6,596 nt of DNA from Bacteroidota bacterium (lineage in GTDB: Bacteria > Bacteroidota > Bacteroidia > Chitinophagales > LD1): contig PLSN01000194.1 in the NCBI GenBank assembly GCA_003165135.1, forward strand, positions 1 to 6,596. Reading direction: 5' to 3'. Position numbers and translations under genes: made by a program. This document shows, one piece after another, positions 1 to 6,209 of the stretch. The notes under the pieces are model-generated. The model saw nothing but the letters and a program-made list of their open reading frames with translations, searched no databases and was not told the DNA's origin. The first letter of the stretch is position 1; every line of letters begins with the position of its first letter.

Positions 1-843
1 ATTAATAGTATTGCTAGATACATTTCCGTTTGTCCATGATGTACCGTTAAATGTCCATACATCAGCCGCATATGGGCTGTTCTGCGATGTGAGCGCCACA
101 TAGGGCTCATTATTTGCGCCGATAGCTATGGATATTTTGGTGGAAAGATAAGCCGTATCAAAACCGATATTACCCACGGTCACCCAGCTGCTGCCATTAT
201 ATTTCTGCACCTGTATCCCTCCTCCGGTATTCAATGATGTAGCAGCATATGGCACACCGAAATGATCTACCGCAAAAGCGACAACATTAGCTCCCGCTGA
301 GGAGAAATTGGCAGCGCCGACCTGTGACCAGCCAGTGCCGCTCACAAATTTCTGCATGTTTGCCATTTTAGTATTGCCGGCATCTCTATAGCCAATGTAT
401 GGAGTTCCATCGCCTGCTATGGTAAGCGATATCTGGTCATATGTGTTATTGAGAAAACCCGACAAACCTAAATAAGCCCATGCAACCCCATCATATTGAG
501 ATACGGTCACACCAAGAGCTGAATCAATATAGGCAATGTATGGAGCACCGGTAGCACTGTCAGTAGCCATAGACACTTCAGTCACCGGATTGACAGAAAA
601 TCCTCCGTTGCCGACATAAGCCCATGCACCATTTACATACATCTCGACGGAGGCCTTACCGCCGTTGAAACCATTGTCGCGAAAACCCAGGACAGGGGTA
701 TCACCCGCCACTGTCACTGATGGGGACACTACAGAGGTACCCGTGAATCCTGCTATACCAAGGGTCTGCCACTGTGCGAATGAGGGCAGGCTGCAAAAAA
801 GCGCGCTGATCATAAAGCCAAAAGATAGATTTCTGATTTTCAT
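1..843 (-). CDS. Secreted protein with ~49-residue Trp-anchored repeats (partial, probable beta-propeller)
   Basis: This is the 5' part of a gene read right to left from ATG at 843-841; 281 codons stay open to the window edge, so the C-terminus is missing. Residues 1-23 form a signal peptide: K2 and R4, a hydrophobic core at about 6-19, and cleavage probably after SFA23 before Q24. The rest is a tandem repeat. Tryptophans fall at 25, 74, 122, 172, 220 and 270, spaced 48-50 residues. Each repeat starts W-x-x-x-G, usually has G-F a few residues on, has a G-x-P-Y-like turn near its middle (P50, P101, P148, P198, P247), and ends in a Y/F-x-G segment before the next Trp. The length and Trp/Gly pattern suit four-stranded beta-propeller blades. 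The role is unknown; an exported or surface binding protein is an inference. In Bacteroidota such proteins often end in a type IX secretion sorting domain, which cannot be checked here. It is transcribed divergently from pyrR. Confidence 0.88.
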   Translation of the reverse strand, partial: MKIRNLSFGFMISALFCSLPSFAQWQTLGIAGFTGTSVVSPSVTVAGDTPVLGFRDNGFNGGKASVEMYVNGAWAYVGNGGFSVNPVTEVSMATDSATGAPYIAYIDSALGVTVSQYDGVAWAYLGLSGFLNNTYDQISLTIAGDGTPYIGYRDAGNTKMANMQKFVSGTGWSQVGAANFSSAGANVVAFAVDHFGVPYAATSLNTGGGIQVQKYNGSSWVTVGNIGFDTAYLSTKISIAIGANNEPYVALTSQNSPYAADVWTFNGTSWTNGNVSSNTIN

Positions 844-926
844 TGTTGTTTTTAGTTTAGAAAAATACTTGTGATAAAAATTAACGCTATTTATATTCAT
901 TCTTTTTCTAAATATAAAAAGCGCTG

Positions 927-960
927 CAAATATAATATAGAAAAAGAGATTTGCTGCCAA
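927..960 (-). promoter_or_regulatory. Predicted Bacteroidota promoter for the secreted repeat protein
   Basis: On the minus strand a TTG (bases 960-958) is followed after 23 bases by TATATTTG (934-927). This matches the Bacteroidota TTG / TAnnTTTG consensus exactly at the -7 box, with a spacer at the long end of the accepted range. Transcription would start near 920, giving an AT-rich leader of roughly 75 bases before the ATG at 843. No Shine-Dalgarno sequence is visible; the start is preceded by an A-rich AAAAACAACA, common in this phylum. Confidence 0.6.
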
Positions 961-1025
961 TATGCATTTCCTTGCACGCCATTCCTTCGAAATAATTCAA
1001 TAAATCAGTAAATGCCGATTTTTAC

Positions 1026-1033
1026 TATATTTG
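1026..1033 (+). promoter_or_regulatory. Predicted -7 box of the pyrR promoter
   Basis: TATATTTG matches the Bacteroidota TAnnTTTG box exactly. A TTG at the usual distance upstream is not evident, so the -33 element is weak or absent. Transcription would begin around 1039-1041, leaving only about 8-10 bases of leader before the ATG at 1049. The box includes the TTG at 1031-1033, which an automatic gene caller could mistake for the pyrR start codon. Confidence 0.5.
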
Positions 1034-1048
1034 CACAGCCTTTATCAA

Positions 1049-1588
1049 ATGAAGCCTCGGATCATACTAGACAGCCATAAGTTCTCCCTGACCATCGACA
1101 GGCTTTGTCATCAATTAATAGAACAACACAAAGATTTCTCGCAGTCCTGCATCATAGGTGTACAGCCGCGTGGGGTATTTCTGGCTGAAAGGATACACAA
1201 GCGCCTGCAGGCCATCCTCAAAAGAAAGGATATCGCCTACGGCAAGCTGGACATCACTCTATACCGCGATGATTTTCGCCAGAAGGGAAAGCCCATGACG
1301 ACCAATAAAACAGACATCAGTTTCTCTCTGGAAGATAAGAATGTGGTGCTCGTAGATGACGTGCTATACACCGGCCGTACCATCAGGGCCGCACTGGATG
1401 CACTGCTGGATTTCGGCAGGCCCAAGGATGTCGAGCTGCTGGTGCTGATAGACCGCAGGCTGCAGCGGCACCTGCCTATTCAGGCTAAATATGTAGGCAA
1501 GGTCATAGACTCTATCATCACTGAGAAAGTAAAAGTAGAATGGGCCGAAGCCGACGGACAGGACAAAGTTTGGATACTATCAGAATAA
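1049..1588 (+). CDS. pyrR: PyrR: uracil phosphoribosyltransferase / pyrimidine regulator
   Basis: A 179-residue type I phosphoribosyltransferase that fits PyrR in length and motifs. It would convert uracil plus PRPP to UMP in the cytoplasm; in Gram-positive bacteria the same protein binds pyr mRNA and controls attenuation. Visible motifs are IIGVQPRGVFLAERI (35-49), LDITLYRDD (67-75), the PRPP loop VVLVDDVLYTGRT (99-111), and DRR...LPIQAKYVGK (135-151), which matches the DRGHRELPIRADYVGK-type segment of PyrR rather than Upp-type enzymes. I start at ATG 1049; an in-frame TTG at 1031 lies inside the predicted -7 box and would add six residues unlike the family. pyrB follows 87 bases downstream on the same strand and has no promoter of its own that I can see, so co-transcription is likely. 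I see no PyrR-binding attenuator in the very short leader or in the pyrR-pyrB spacer, so RNA-level regulation is not shown here. Confidence 0.95.
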   Translation: MKPRIILDSHKFSLTIDRLCHQLIEQHKDFSQSCIIGVQPRGVFLAERIHKRLQAILKRKDIAYGKLDITLYRDDFRQKGKPMTTNKTDISFSLEDKNVVLVDDVLYTGRTIRAALDALLDFGRPKDVELLVLIDRRLQRHLPIQAKYVGKVIDSIITEKVKVEWAEADGQDKVWILSE

Positions 1589-1636
1589 TTAAAAATTAAT
1601 AATGACAATAAGTAAACATACAGGACCGGTACAAAC

Positions 1637-1668
1637 ATTATTCATTATTCATTATTCACTATTCATTA
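1637..1668 (+). repeat. 7-base tandem repeat (ATTATTC) between pyrR and pyrB
   Basis: Three exact copies of ATTATTC (1637-1657), one variant ACTATTC (1658-1664) and a partial ATTA lie just before the pyrB start. Reverse-complement matches occur upstream: GAATAAT at 1583-1589, overlapping the pyrR stop, and AATAATGA at 1598-1605. A long, weak AT-only stem is therefore possible, but it has no GC core and no T-run, so I do not call it a terminator. The 10-mer ATTATTCACT (1651-1660) recurs at 2729-2738 in the next spacer, suggesting a shared intergenic repeat type. Confidence 0.75.
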
Positions 1669-1675
1669 CAAACGA

Positions 1676-2599
1676 ATGAGCGCACTGAGTCAGAAACACC
1701 TTATCGCAATCAAGGACCTTCAGAGATCTGACATTGAGCTTATTTTTCAGACAGCAGATACATTCAAGGAGGTCCTCCAGCGGCCGATCAAAAAAGTTCC
1801 CTCACTCCGCGACATCACCATAGCCAATCTATTTTTCGAAGACTCTACCCGCACACGTATATCTTTTGAACTGGCAGAAAAAAGACTGTCAGCAGATACG
1901 ATCAACTTCTCCGCATCCGGTTCATCGGTCAAAAAAGGGGAGACACTGCTAGACACGGTCAATAATATCCTGGCCATGAAAGTCGATATGATCGTCATGC
2001 GCCACTCATCGAGCGGAGCGCAGAGTTTTCTGTCCAGGCATATCAAAGCCAACATCATCAATGCAGGTGACGGTACGCATGAGCACCCGACACAGGGGCT
2101 GCTGGACGGGTATTCTGTACGCGAAAAATTCGGCGACCTGAAAGGGCTCAATTACCTCATCATAGGTGATATCAAACACTCCCGTGTAGCTGGTTCAGAC
2201 ATACCACTGATGACCAAGATGGGCGCCAAGGTCAAGGTCTGCGGCCCACCCACACTGATACCAAAACATATCGAGGAACTCGGTGTGACCTATGAGCCAA
2301 ACCTCAAAAAAGCCCTGGAATGGTGCGATGTAGCCAATGTGCTCCGCATACAGCTGGAGAGGATGGATATCAAGTTCATCCCATCACTGCGCGAGTATTC
2401 GCTCTTCTATGGAGTCAACAAAGGATTGCTGGACTCCATCAATAAAAAGATCACCATCATGCACCCCGGCCCTATCAACCGAGGCGTAGAACTCAACTCT
2501 GATGTGGCGGATTCCAAGCAATCCATCATACTCCAGCAGGTCGAGAACGGTGTTGCGATCAGAATGGCTGCATTATATCTCCTTGCAGACAGAGGGTAA
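1676..2599 (+). CDS. pyrB: PyrB: aspartate carbamoyltransferase catalytic subunit
   Basis: A 307-residue enzyme of normal family length that joins carbamoyl phosphate and L-aspartate to give N-carbamoyl-L-aspartate, the committed step of UMP synthesis. The carbamoyl-phosphate domain comes first, with FFEDSTRTR at 53-61 (STRT 57-60), SSVKKGET at 83-90 (the loop lysine that reaches the neighbouring active site in the trimer), MRH at 108-110 and HPTQ at 137-140. The aspartate domain follows, with the R-V-A of HSRVAGSD at 168-175, the VLRIQLER stretch at 222-229 and HPGPINRG at 263-270. These residues separate it from ornithine carbamoyltransferase. The start at 1676 gives the expected N-terminus; there is no Shine-Dalgarno sequence, only ACAAACGA before the ATG. 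No pyrI regulatory subunit lies next to it; with pyrR adjacent, it may be an unregulated trimer or be controlled through expression, but a pyrI elsewhere in the genome cannot be excluded. Confidence 0.97.
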   Translation: MSALSQKHLIAIKDLQRSDIELIFQTADTFKEVLQRPIKKVPSLRDITIANLFFEDSTRTRISFELAEKRLSADTINFSASGSSVKKGETLLDTVNNILAMKVDMIVMRHSSSGAQSFLSRHIKANIINAGDGTHEHPTQGLLDGYSVREKFGDLKGLNYLIIGDIKHSRVAGSDIPLMTKMGAKVKVCGPPTLIPKHIEELGVTYEPNLKKALEWCDVANVLRIQLERMDIKFIPSLREYSLFYGVNKGLLDSINKKITIMHPGPINRGVELNSDVADSKQSIILQQVENGVAIRMAALYLLADRG

Positions 2600-2645
2600 T
2601 ATATTGGGGATCGGGGATTGCTGATTGCGGCAATGTTTCACTTTA

Positions 2646-2731
2646 TTTCCTGACGACTTGTTTCCTGATTTCCAGATTAACCGATTCCCAACCTCATCAG
2701 CACATTAGCATATTGACCAAATTAGCATATT
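2646..2731. repeat. Short degenerate direct repeats in the pyrB downstream spacer
   Basis: The 176-base spacer 2600-2775 has no gene but is built of short repeated words. TTTCCTGA occurs at 2646-2653 and 2661-2668 (15-base period), and ATTAGCATATT at 2704-2714 and 2721-2731 (17-base period). Just upstream, GGGGAT is doubled (2606-2611 and 2613-2618) and ATTGC is doubled (2617-2621, 2624-2628) ahead of GCAAT (2630-2634). The last could form a small hairpin, but no T-run follows, so a pyrB terminator is not supported. The function is unknown. Confidence 0.55.
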
Positions 2732-2746
2732 ATTCACTCATTTTTA

Positions 2747-2754
2747 TATCTTAG
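2747..2754 (+). promoter_or_regulatory. Possible -7 box for the small membrane protein gene
   Basis: TATCTTAG matches TAnnTTTG at five of the six defined positions and lies 21 bases before the ATG at 2776. No TTG sits at a suitable distance upstream, so this is a weak call resting on box similarity and position alone. Confidence 0.3.
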
Positions 2755-2775
2755 CAAGCTTTTGGAAAACAAAGG

Positions 2776-3324
2776 ATGCTATCATTTCTCACATATATCA
2801 TAGTCGGGCTCATAGGCCTGATGATGGGTACGGTCTACAAACGTTCCTTCTCAAACATTGAGATGCTGCGTATCAGCCCGTACAAAGTGGCACGCCTATA
2901 TGGCATCATAGTGCTCTTGAGTGCCATTATCTGCGGTTACCTGAGCTACAAGGCTGTGGCTGCTTTCACCGCACAGGATGCAATGCCTGAAGACAAGGCG
3001 CACTTCTTTCAGGACTATCAGTCCATGCTCGTATACTTTCTCAATCTGGGTTTTATCCTGATGATCATTTTTTCCAACCTTCATTCTTTCGCAGCCAAGA
3101 AGATCAGTTGGTTTCTCTACCTTCAGACGTTCGGCATTTACGCAGCATTTGCTGTGATCGACAATTTCTTTCTGCAGGATACATTTTTCCACTTCAAAAA
3201 GATGCATCAGCTCTGGCAGGGTGAGTTTTCTTTTGCCAATATCCTTGGCTATTTCAGTTTGGGGGTATCTGCGTCACTCACCATATTCAATGCCTATATG
3301 ACATATTGGGGCTTGCAGAAGTAA
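2776..3324 (+). CDS. Small multi-pass membrane protein of unknown function
   Basis: I do not recognise a family for this 182-residue protein. Its sequence shows about five hydrophobic segments at roughly 4-21, 42-62, 84-102, 111-131 and 154-175, so it is probably an inner-membrane protein. The loop after the first segment is basic (K22, R23, R32, K37, R40), which by the positive-inside rule places it in the cytoplasm and the N-terminus outside. The loop at 65-82 is acidic and polar. H103, H139 and H144 lie near predicted membrane ends, but their spacing does not form a heme or metal motif I can name. No transporter signature or soluble domain is visible. It follows pyrB by 176 bases, with a possible promoter of its own, so operon membership is doubtful. 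It faces gpsA tail to tail, 12 bases apart, and ends in closely spaced stop codons (TAA, TAG, TAA). The real ORF is supported by length, start and absence of overlap with neighbours. Confidence 0.85.
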   Translation: MLSFLTYIIVGLIGLMMGTVYKRSFSNIEMLRISPYKVARLYGIIVLLSAIICGYLSYKAVAAFTAQDAMPEDKAHFFQDYQSMLVYFLNLGFILMIIFSNLHSFAAKKISWFLYLQTFGIYAAFAVIDNFFLQDTFFHFKKMHQLWQGEFSFANILGYFSLGVSASLTIFNAYMTYWGLQK

Positions 3325-3336
3325 TAGTAATAAACT

Positions 3337-4380
3337 TTATAAGTCCAGATACTCAGCATCATTTCCGACAGGGAAACGCATCAGCATTTTGATCGCCTTG
3401 TCGAAATCAAAATCTTCAAAGAAAACTTTATTCATCATCTGAAGCAGTGGCGCATTAGCGCCGACATGATCGACTATGAGCTTTGCTATTTTGAGTGTGC
3501 GGATGCCTTCTGCTACTTCATTCATAGAGGCAGTCACATCGGCCAGCTTCTCCCCTTTCGCTACGCGATAACCTACAGAGTAGTTGCGCGATTTAGGTGA
3601 TGAACAAGTAGCGATCAGGTCGCCGATGCCCGCCATACCGAGGAATGAGCGCTTGTCTGCACCTAGGGCTTTGCCAATATATATCATCTCCGCCATGCCC
3701 CGTGTGATAAGCATAGCGCGTGCATTTTCTCCATATCCCAGTCCGCTCAATGCGCCGGAAGCCAGCGCTACATAATTTTTCAATACGCCTGCGAGCTCTA
3801 TGCCGAGCAGGTCCCTGTTGCCATATACCTGAAAGCGATCACTTTTTAGTGATGTGATGCCTTCATGTATCACCTCATCAAAACGGCTCGCGATGACGGT
3901 AGCTGCGGGCTGATGCTCTGCCAACTCTGCTGCCAGATTGGGCCCTGCTATACAGCCCACTCGCACGATGGCGGTCTCCTCACGTATCAGTTCACTCATG
4001 GTCTTGATCTGCTTCAGCTTCAGGTCGTATGGCTTCATTGTATCAATATCAAACTCACAATGAAATCCCTTCGTAGCATGTATCATGATATGATCAGGAC
4101 GCAGGTATGGCGAGAAATCGATGATCATGTTTTTGAAATATGCCGACGGTATGACGGGGAAAAGCAGGAAGCACCTCGTAGCGATCTCCTCGAGAGAATC
4201 CGTCAGCTCTATATCGGCATGCATGATATGATTTCGGTTGCGACCATCGCGCAGTATCGCCTCACGCACTTCTGCATTGCGCTCATAGAGTATCACGTGG
4301 CAGTTCTCAGCCAGCAGGTTTGCTATCGCTGTGCCGAAGCTGCCTGCGCCTATTACTCCTACTGTTCTTTTGTCAGACAT
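3337..4380 (-). CDS. gpsA: GpsA: NAD(P)H-dependent glycerol-3-phosphate dehydrogenase
   Basis: A 347-residue cytoplasmic enzyme, close to the family's usual ~335-340, that reduces dihydroxyacetone phosphate to sn-glycerol 3-phosphate, the backbone of phospholipids. The Rossmann domain opens with GAGSFGTA (11-18). HATKG (101-105) carries the conserved lysine of the nucleotide domain, and AGPN (145-148) follows. In the C-terminal helical domain, LKNYVALASG (200-209) holds the presumed catalytic lysine K201, GYGENARAMLITRG (215-228) is the signature region with N219 and R221, and GIGDLIATCSSPKSRN (251-266) completes the substrate site. The second Rossmann strand ends Y32-E33-R34; an acidic E33 is usually linked to NADH, yet R34 could contact an NADP phosphate, so cofactor choice is open. 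The ATG overlaps the acyltransferase stop codon in ATGTCTGA, which argues for one transcript and translational coupling. A GGAGAG lies 2 bases before the ATG, but it is also coding sequence of the upstream gene. Confidence 0.96.
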   Translation of the reverse strand: MSDKRTVGVIGAGSFGTAIANLLAENCHVILYERNAEVREAILRDGRNRNHIMHADIELTDSLEEIATRCFLLFPVIPSAYFKNMIIDFSPYLRPDHIMIHATKGFHCEFDIDTMKPYDLKLKQIKTMSELIREETAIVRVGCIAGPNLAAELAEHQPAATVIASRFDEVIHEGITSLKSDRFQVYGNRDLLGIELAGVLKNYVALASGALSGLGYGENARAMLITRGMAEMIYIGKALGADKRSFLGMAGIGDLIATCSSPKSRNYSVGYRVAKGEKLADVTASMNEVAEGIRTLKIAKLIVDHVGANAPLLQMMNKVFFEDFDFDKAIKMLMRFPVGNDAEYLDL

Positions 4381-6070
4381 ATCTCTCCAGTTTATATCCT
4401 TCCAATCTATTGTGATAATAATACAGCAGCTTCAGGTCTTCGGAATAATAATAACCGTCTGATGATTTTTCGAGAGGCGAGTTGGCATGGTACAGGTTAA
4501 TATTACTGATGCCATGCTCGATCACCTTTTCATTAGTGAAACGCACTTCCGGCGAGATCAGCACCTCATTGTTTTTATTCATTTCCTTAAGCTGTTCCTT
4601 GACACGTTCTATCGCATCTACCAGTTCTTTGCCGTCGATCCTGACATCCTCAACGGGTGTACGTATGAGCGTGAAAATATCGATATAGTTATACTTCTTA
4701 CGCAGCAGCTCGAACGCGCAAAAACAGACCAGATGAGACGTGAGCACCACATTGTGTTTGAAATATTGTGAGACGATCTTCTCGCCCAGCATCTTGGTAT
4801 ATTCTTCCTCACGCTGATGGTCATCAGTGAGCTCACCGCTATTCATAAAGTAATTCTTGACATTGATATACTGGCCGAGATGATTGTAGCTGTCTCCGTT
4901 TTCGTCAACCTCATTGCCTATCACATCCATCGGTGTACCAAAAGATATAGCAAGTGAAGAGCTAGCCGACAGGAATTTGAAAATGAATTTTATCATCCCG
5001 AACGAAGTCGAGTAATTGTCATTTTCCCGGATAAACTTTTCCTTTCCAGTCTCTTTAAGATAGTCATTGATCAGTGAGTCGGCCTCTAGTACGAAGTGGT
5101 AATTGATGATGAGCGGAACGACATATATCCGGGGTGCAGTAGAGTCCGAGAATCTTTTGAAATTATTTTTCTGTGCCTCTACTGCTGTACCGAGCAGGCC
5201 CAGCTTAAGTTTCCGCTCCAGTGCTCCCGAACGTGAACGTGTGCCACCGGGAAAAAATATCGAGTGCGCTCCCCGCTCTATTGCTTCGCGTGAATAGGTC
5301 TTCAATGTTTCGAGATAGATCGCATTCTTCTTTCGGCGGTCTACTTTATACGCACCTAGATTGCTCATGAAGTAGGAAAGCAGCTTGATCGAAAAGAGAT
5401 TGAGCCCTGCACCATATGTGAATGCCGGCAGCCCCAGTTCGTTCAGTACCCAGCCCACCATGATAGAGTCCATATTGCTGAAGTGCGTAGGGGTCACTAT
5501 GATCGTGCCTTTCTTAGCGAGGTTTCTGATGCGGTCCACATCACCGGTGATGGGTATTTTCTCGTGGATGGTCTTGGCATTCGCACTAAGTGTCTTAAAC
5601 CATTTACCCGGTGCTGCATTCAATATGCGTCCGAAAAAAATCGGCAATATATTCTTGGCAAATTTGAAAGCACTGACGTCAAAGTGACCTACTATCTCCT
5701 GTGTATATCGGTTTACGATCTCATTGAGTATATCCTCTTCAGATGTATGTATTTCCTCACCGGCATTGACCGAATCAAGATGTACTATTTTGCTCTTGAT
5801 ATTATTCCAAAACTGGCGCTCGTCTTTAGGGTCAGCTTTCCAGGGGGTCTGTGTCAGACGGATACGCTCCTGATAGAGCACTTTTTCCAGTTCATTTTTC
5901 AGCGAACTGTCATTCTTTGCCTTGTGTGTCACCTTATCCAGCACTGCCTTTTGTACTGCGGCCGTGAAGGCCTCACTATCCGCGGTCAGCTTGGCTATGG
6001 GCCACTGGCTTACGTCATCGATGATATATGGCAGGGGATATTCCTGTGGGTTGAAAACTCTGTAACTCAT
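4373..6070 (-). CDS. plsB: PlsB-like glycerol-3-phosphate acyltransferase
   Basis: A 565-residue protein carrying the four motifs of the glycerolipid acyltransferase (PlsB/PlsC) family. Motif I is H196-F-S-N-M-D201 (the catalytic HxxxxD), motif II is GAYKVDRR (239-246), motif III is FFPGGTRSRSG (272-282) and motif IV is VVPLIINY (317-324). GAYKVDRR and the RSRSG ending resemble PlsB-type enzymes that acylate sn-glycerol 3-phosphate more than the shorter PlsC. It is much shorter than E. coli PlsB (about 807 residues), with about 185 residues before the catalytic core and 240 after it. No clear transmembrane helix stands out; hydrophobic stretches near 139-150 and 358-377 may allow peripheral membrane binding. 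The usual motif III glutamate (F-x-E-G) is G275. The gene directly precedes gpsA and overlaps it by 8 bases, so substrate maker and user are probably co-expressed. An acyltransferase with another acceptor, such as lysophosphatidic acid, remains possible. Confidence 0.85.
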   Translation of the reverse strand: MSYRVFNPQEYPLPYIIDDVSQWPIAKLTADSEAFTAAVQKAVLDKVTHKAKNDSSLKNELEKVLYQERIRLTQTPWKADPKDERQFWNNIKSKIVHLDSVNAGEEIHTSEEDILNEIVNRYTQEIVGHFDVSAFKFAKNILPIFFGRILNAAPGKWFKTLSANAKTIHEKIPITGDVDRIRNLAKKGTIIVTPTHFSNMDSIMVGWVLNELGLPAFTYGAGLNLFSIKLLSYFMSNLGAYKVDRRKKNAIYLETLKTYSREAIERGAHSIFFPGGTRSRSGALERKLKLGLLGTAVEAQKNNFKRFSDSTAPRIYVVPLIINYHFVLEADSLINDYLKETGKEKFIRENDNYSTSFGMIKFIFKFLSASSSLAISFGTPMDVIGNEVDENGDSYNHLGQYINVKNYFMNSGELTDDHQREEEYTKMLGEKIVSQYFKHNVVLTSHLVCFCAFELLRKKYNYIDIFTLIRTPVEDVRIDGKELVDAIERVKEQLKEMNKNNEVLISPEVRFTNEKVIEHGISNINLYHANSPLEKSSDGYYYSEDLKLLYYYHNRLEGYKLERYV

Positions 6071-6095
6071 ACTGCACTATCTCGGCTTGGTTGTC

Positions 6096-6130
6096 AGATA
6101 AAGGTAGAAAAAATAGTGAGATGAAGGTAG
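6096..6130 (-). promoter_or_regulatory. 12-base direct repeat upstream of plsB-gpsA
   Basis: AGATAAAGGTAG (6096-6107) and AGATGAAGGTAG (6119-6130) differ at one base and are 23 bases apart, close to two helical turns. On the minus strand each contains TACCTT(T/C)A; TACCTTTA (6106-6099) matches the TAnnTTTG -7 box at five of six defined positions and lies about 28 bases before the plsB ATG. The pair could be tandem -7 boxes or two sites for a regulator. No good -33 TTG is seen for either. Confidence 0.45.
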
Positions 6131-6149
6131 CTGGATATGCGTGCTATTT

Positions 6150-6163
6150 GTGTGATAACACAC
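6150..6163. repeat. Small inverted repeat in the divergent plsB/TSUP spacer
   Basis: GTGTG-ATAA-CACAC is a perfect 5-base inverted repeat around a 4-base centre. It lies 5 bases upstream of the possible -33 TTG of the permease promoter, a position suitable for an operator. Its outer half-site TGTGA recalls CRP-family sites, but the second half does not fit that consensus. The arms are short, so chance is a real alternative. Confidence 0.3.
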
Positions 6164-6168
6164 TTTAT

Positions 6169-6197
6169 TTGGCTTATAGAACTATTTCGTACATTCG
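6169..6197 (+). promoter_or_regulatory. Possible promoter for the TSUP permease gene
   Basis: TTG at 6169-6171 is followed after 18 bases by TACATTCG (6190-6197), five of six matches to TAnnTTTG, with spacing typical of Bacteroidota promoters. It ends 12 bases before the ATG at 6210, so the leader would be only a few bases long, as proposed for pyrR. Confidence 0.4.
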
Positions 6198-6209
6198 ACG
6201 CTTCGGAAC

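Noticed and set aside
665..874. 69-codon plus-strand ORF
   Set aside because: It is antisense to the signal peptide and first repeat of the secreted protein; no start context or family resemblance.
1747..2151. 134-codon minus-strand ORF
   Set aside because: It is fully inside pyrB on the other strand, with Ser/Arg-rich composition typical of shadow frames.
2617..2634. Hairpin ATTGC...GCAAT as a pyrB terminator
   Set aside because: The stem is only 5 bp and no T-run follows, so it does not meet the pattern of an intrinsic terminator.
3325..3344. Bidirectional terminator between the convergent genes
   Set aside because: Only a 4-bp AT-rich palindrome (ACTT-TAT-AAGT) is present, without a GC stem.
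4381..4388. Shine-Dalgarno site for gpsA
   Set aside because: GGAGAG is present but encodes Glu-Arg of the upstream protein, lies very near the ATG, and no other gene here shows such a site; coincidence is likely.
3865..4500. 211-codon plus-strand ORF rich in Cys and Tyr
   Set aside because: It lies antisense to gpsA and the plsB end, both recognised by conserved motifs; it is a frame shadow.
5483..6124. 213-codon plus-strand ORF
   Set aside because: It is antisense to the acyltransferase, whose four family motifs are in the opposite strand; its translation has no domain-like pattern.
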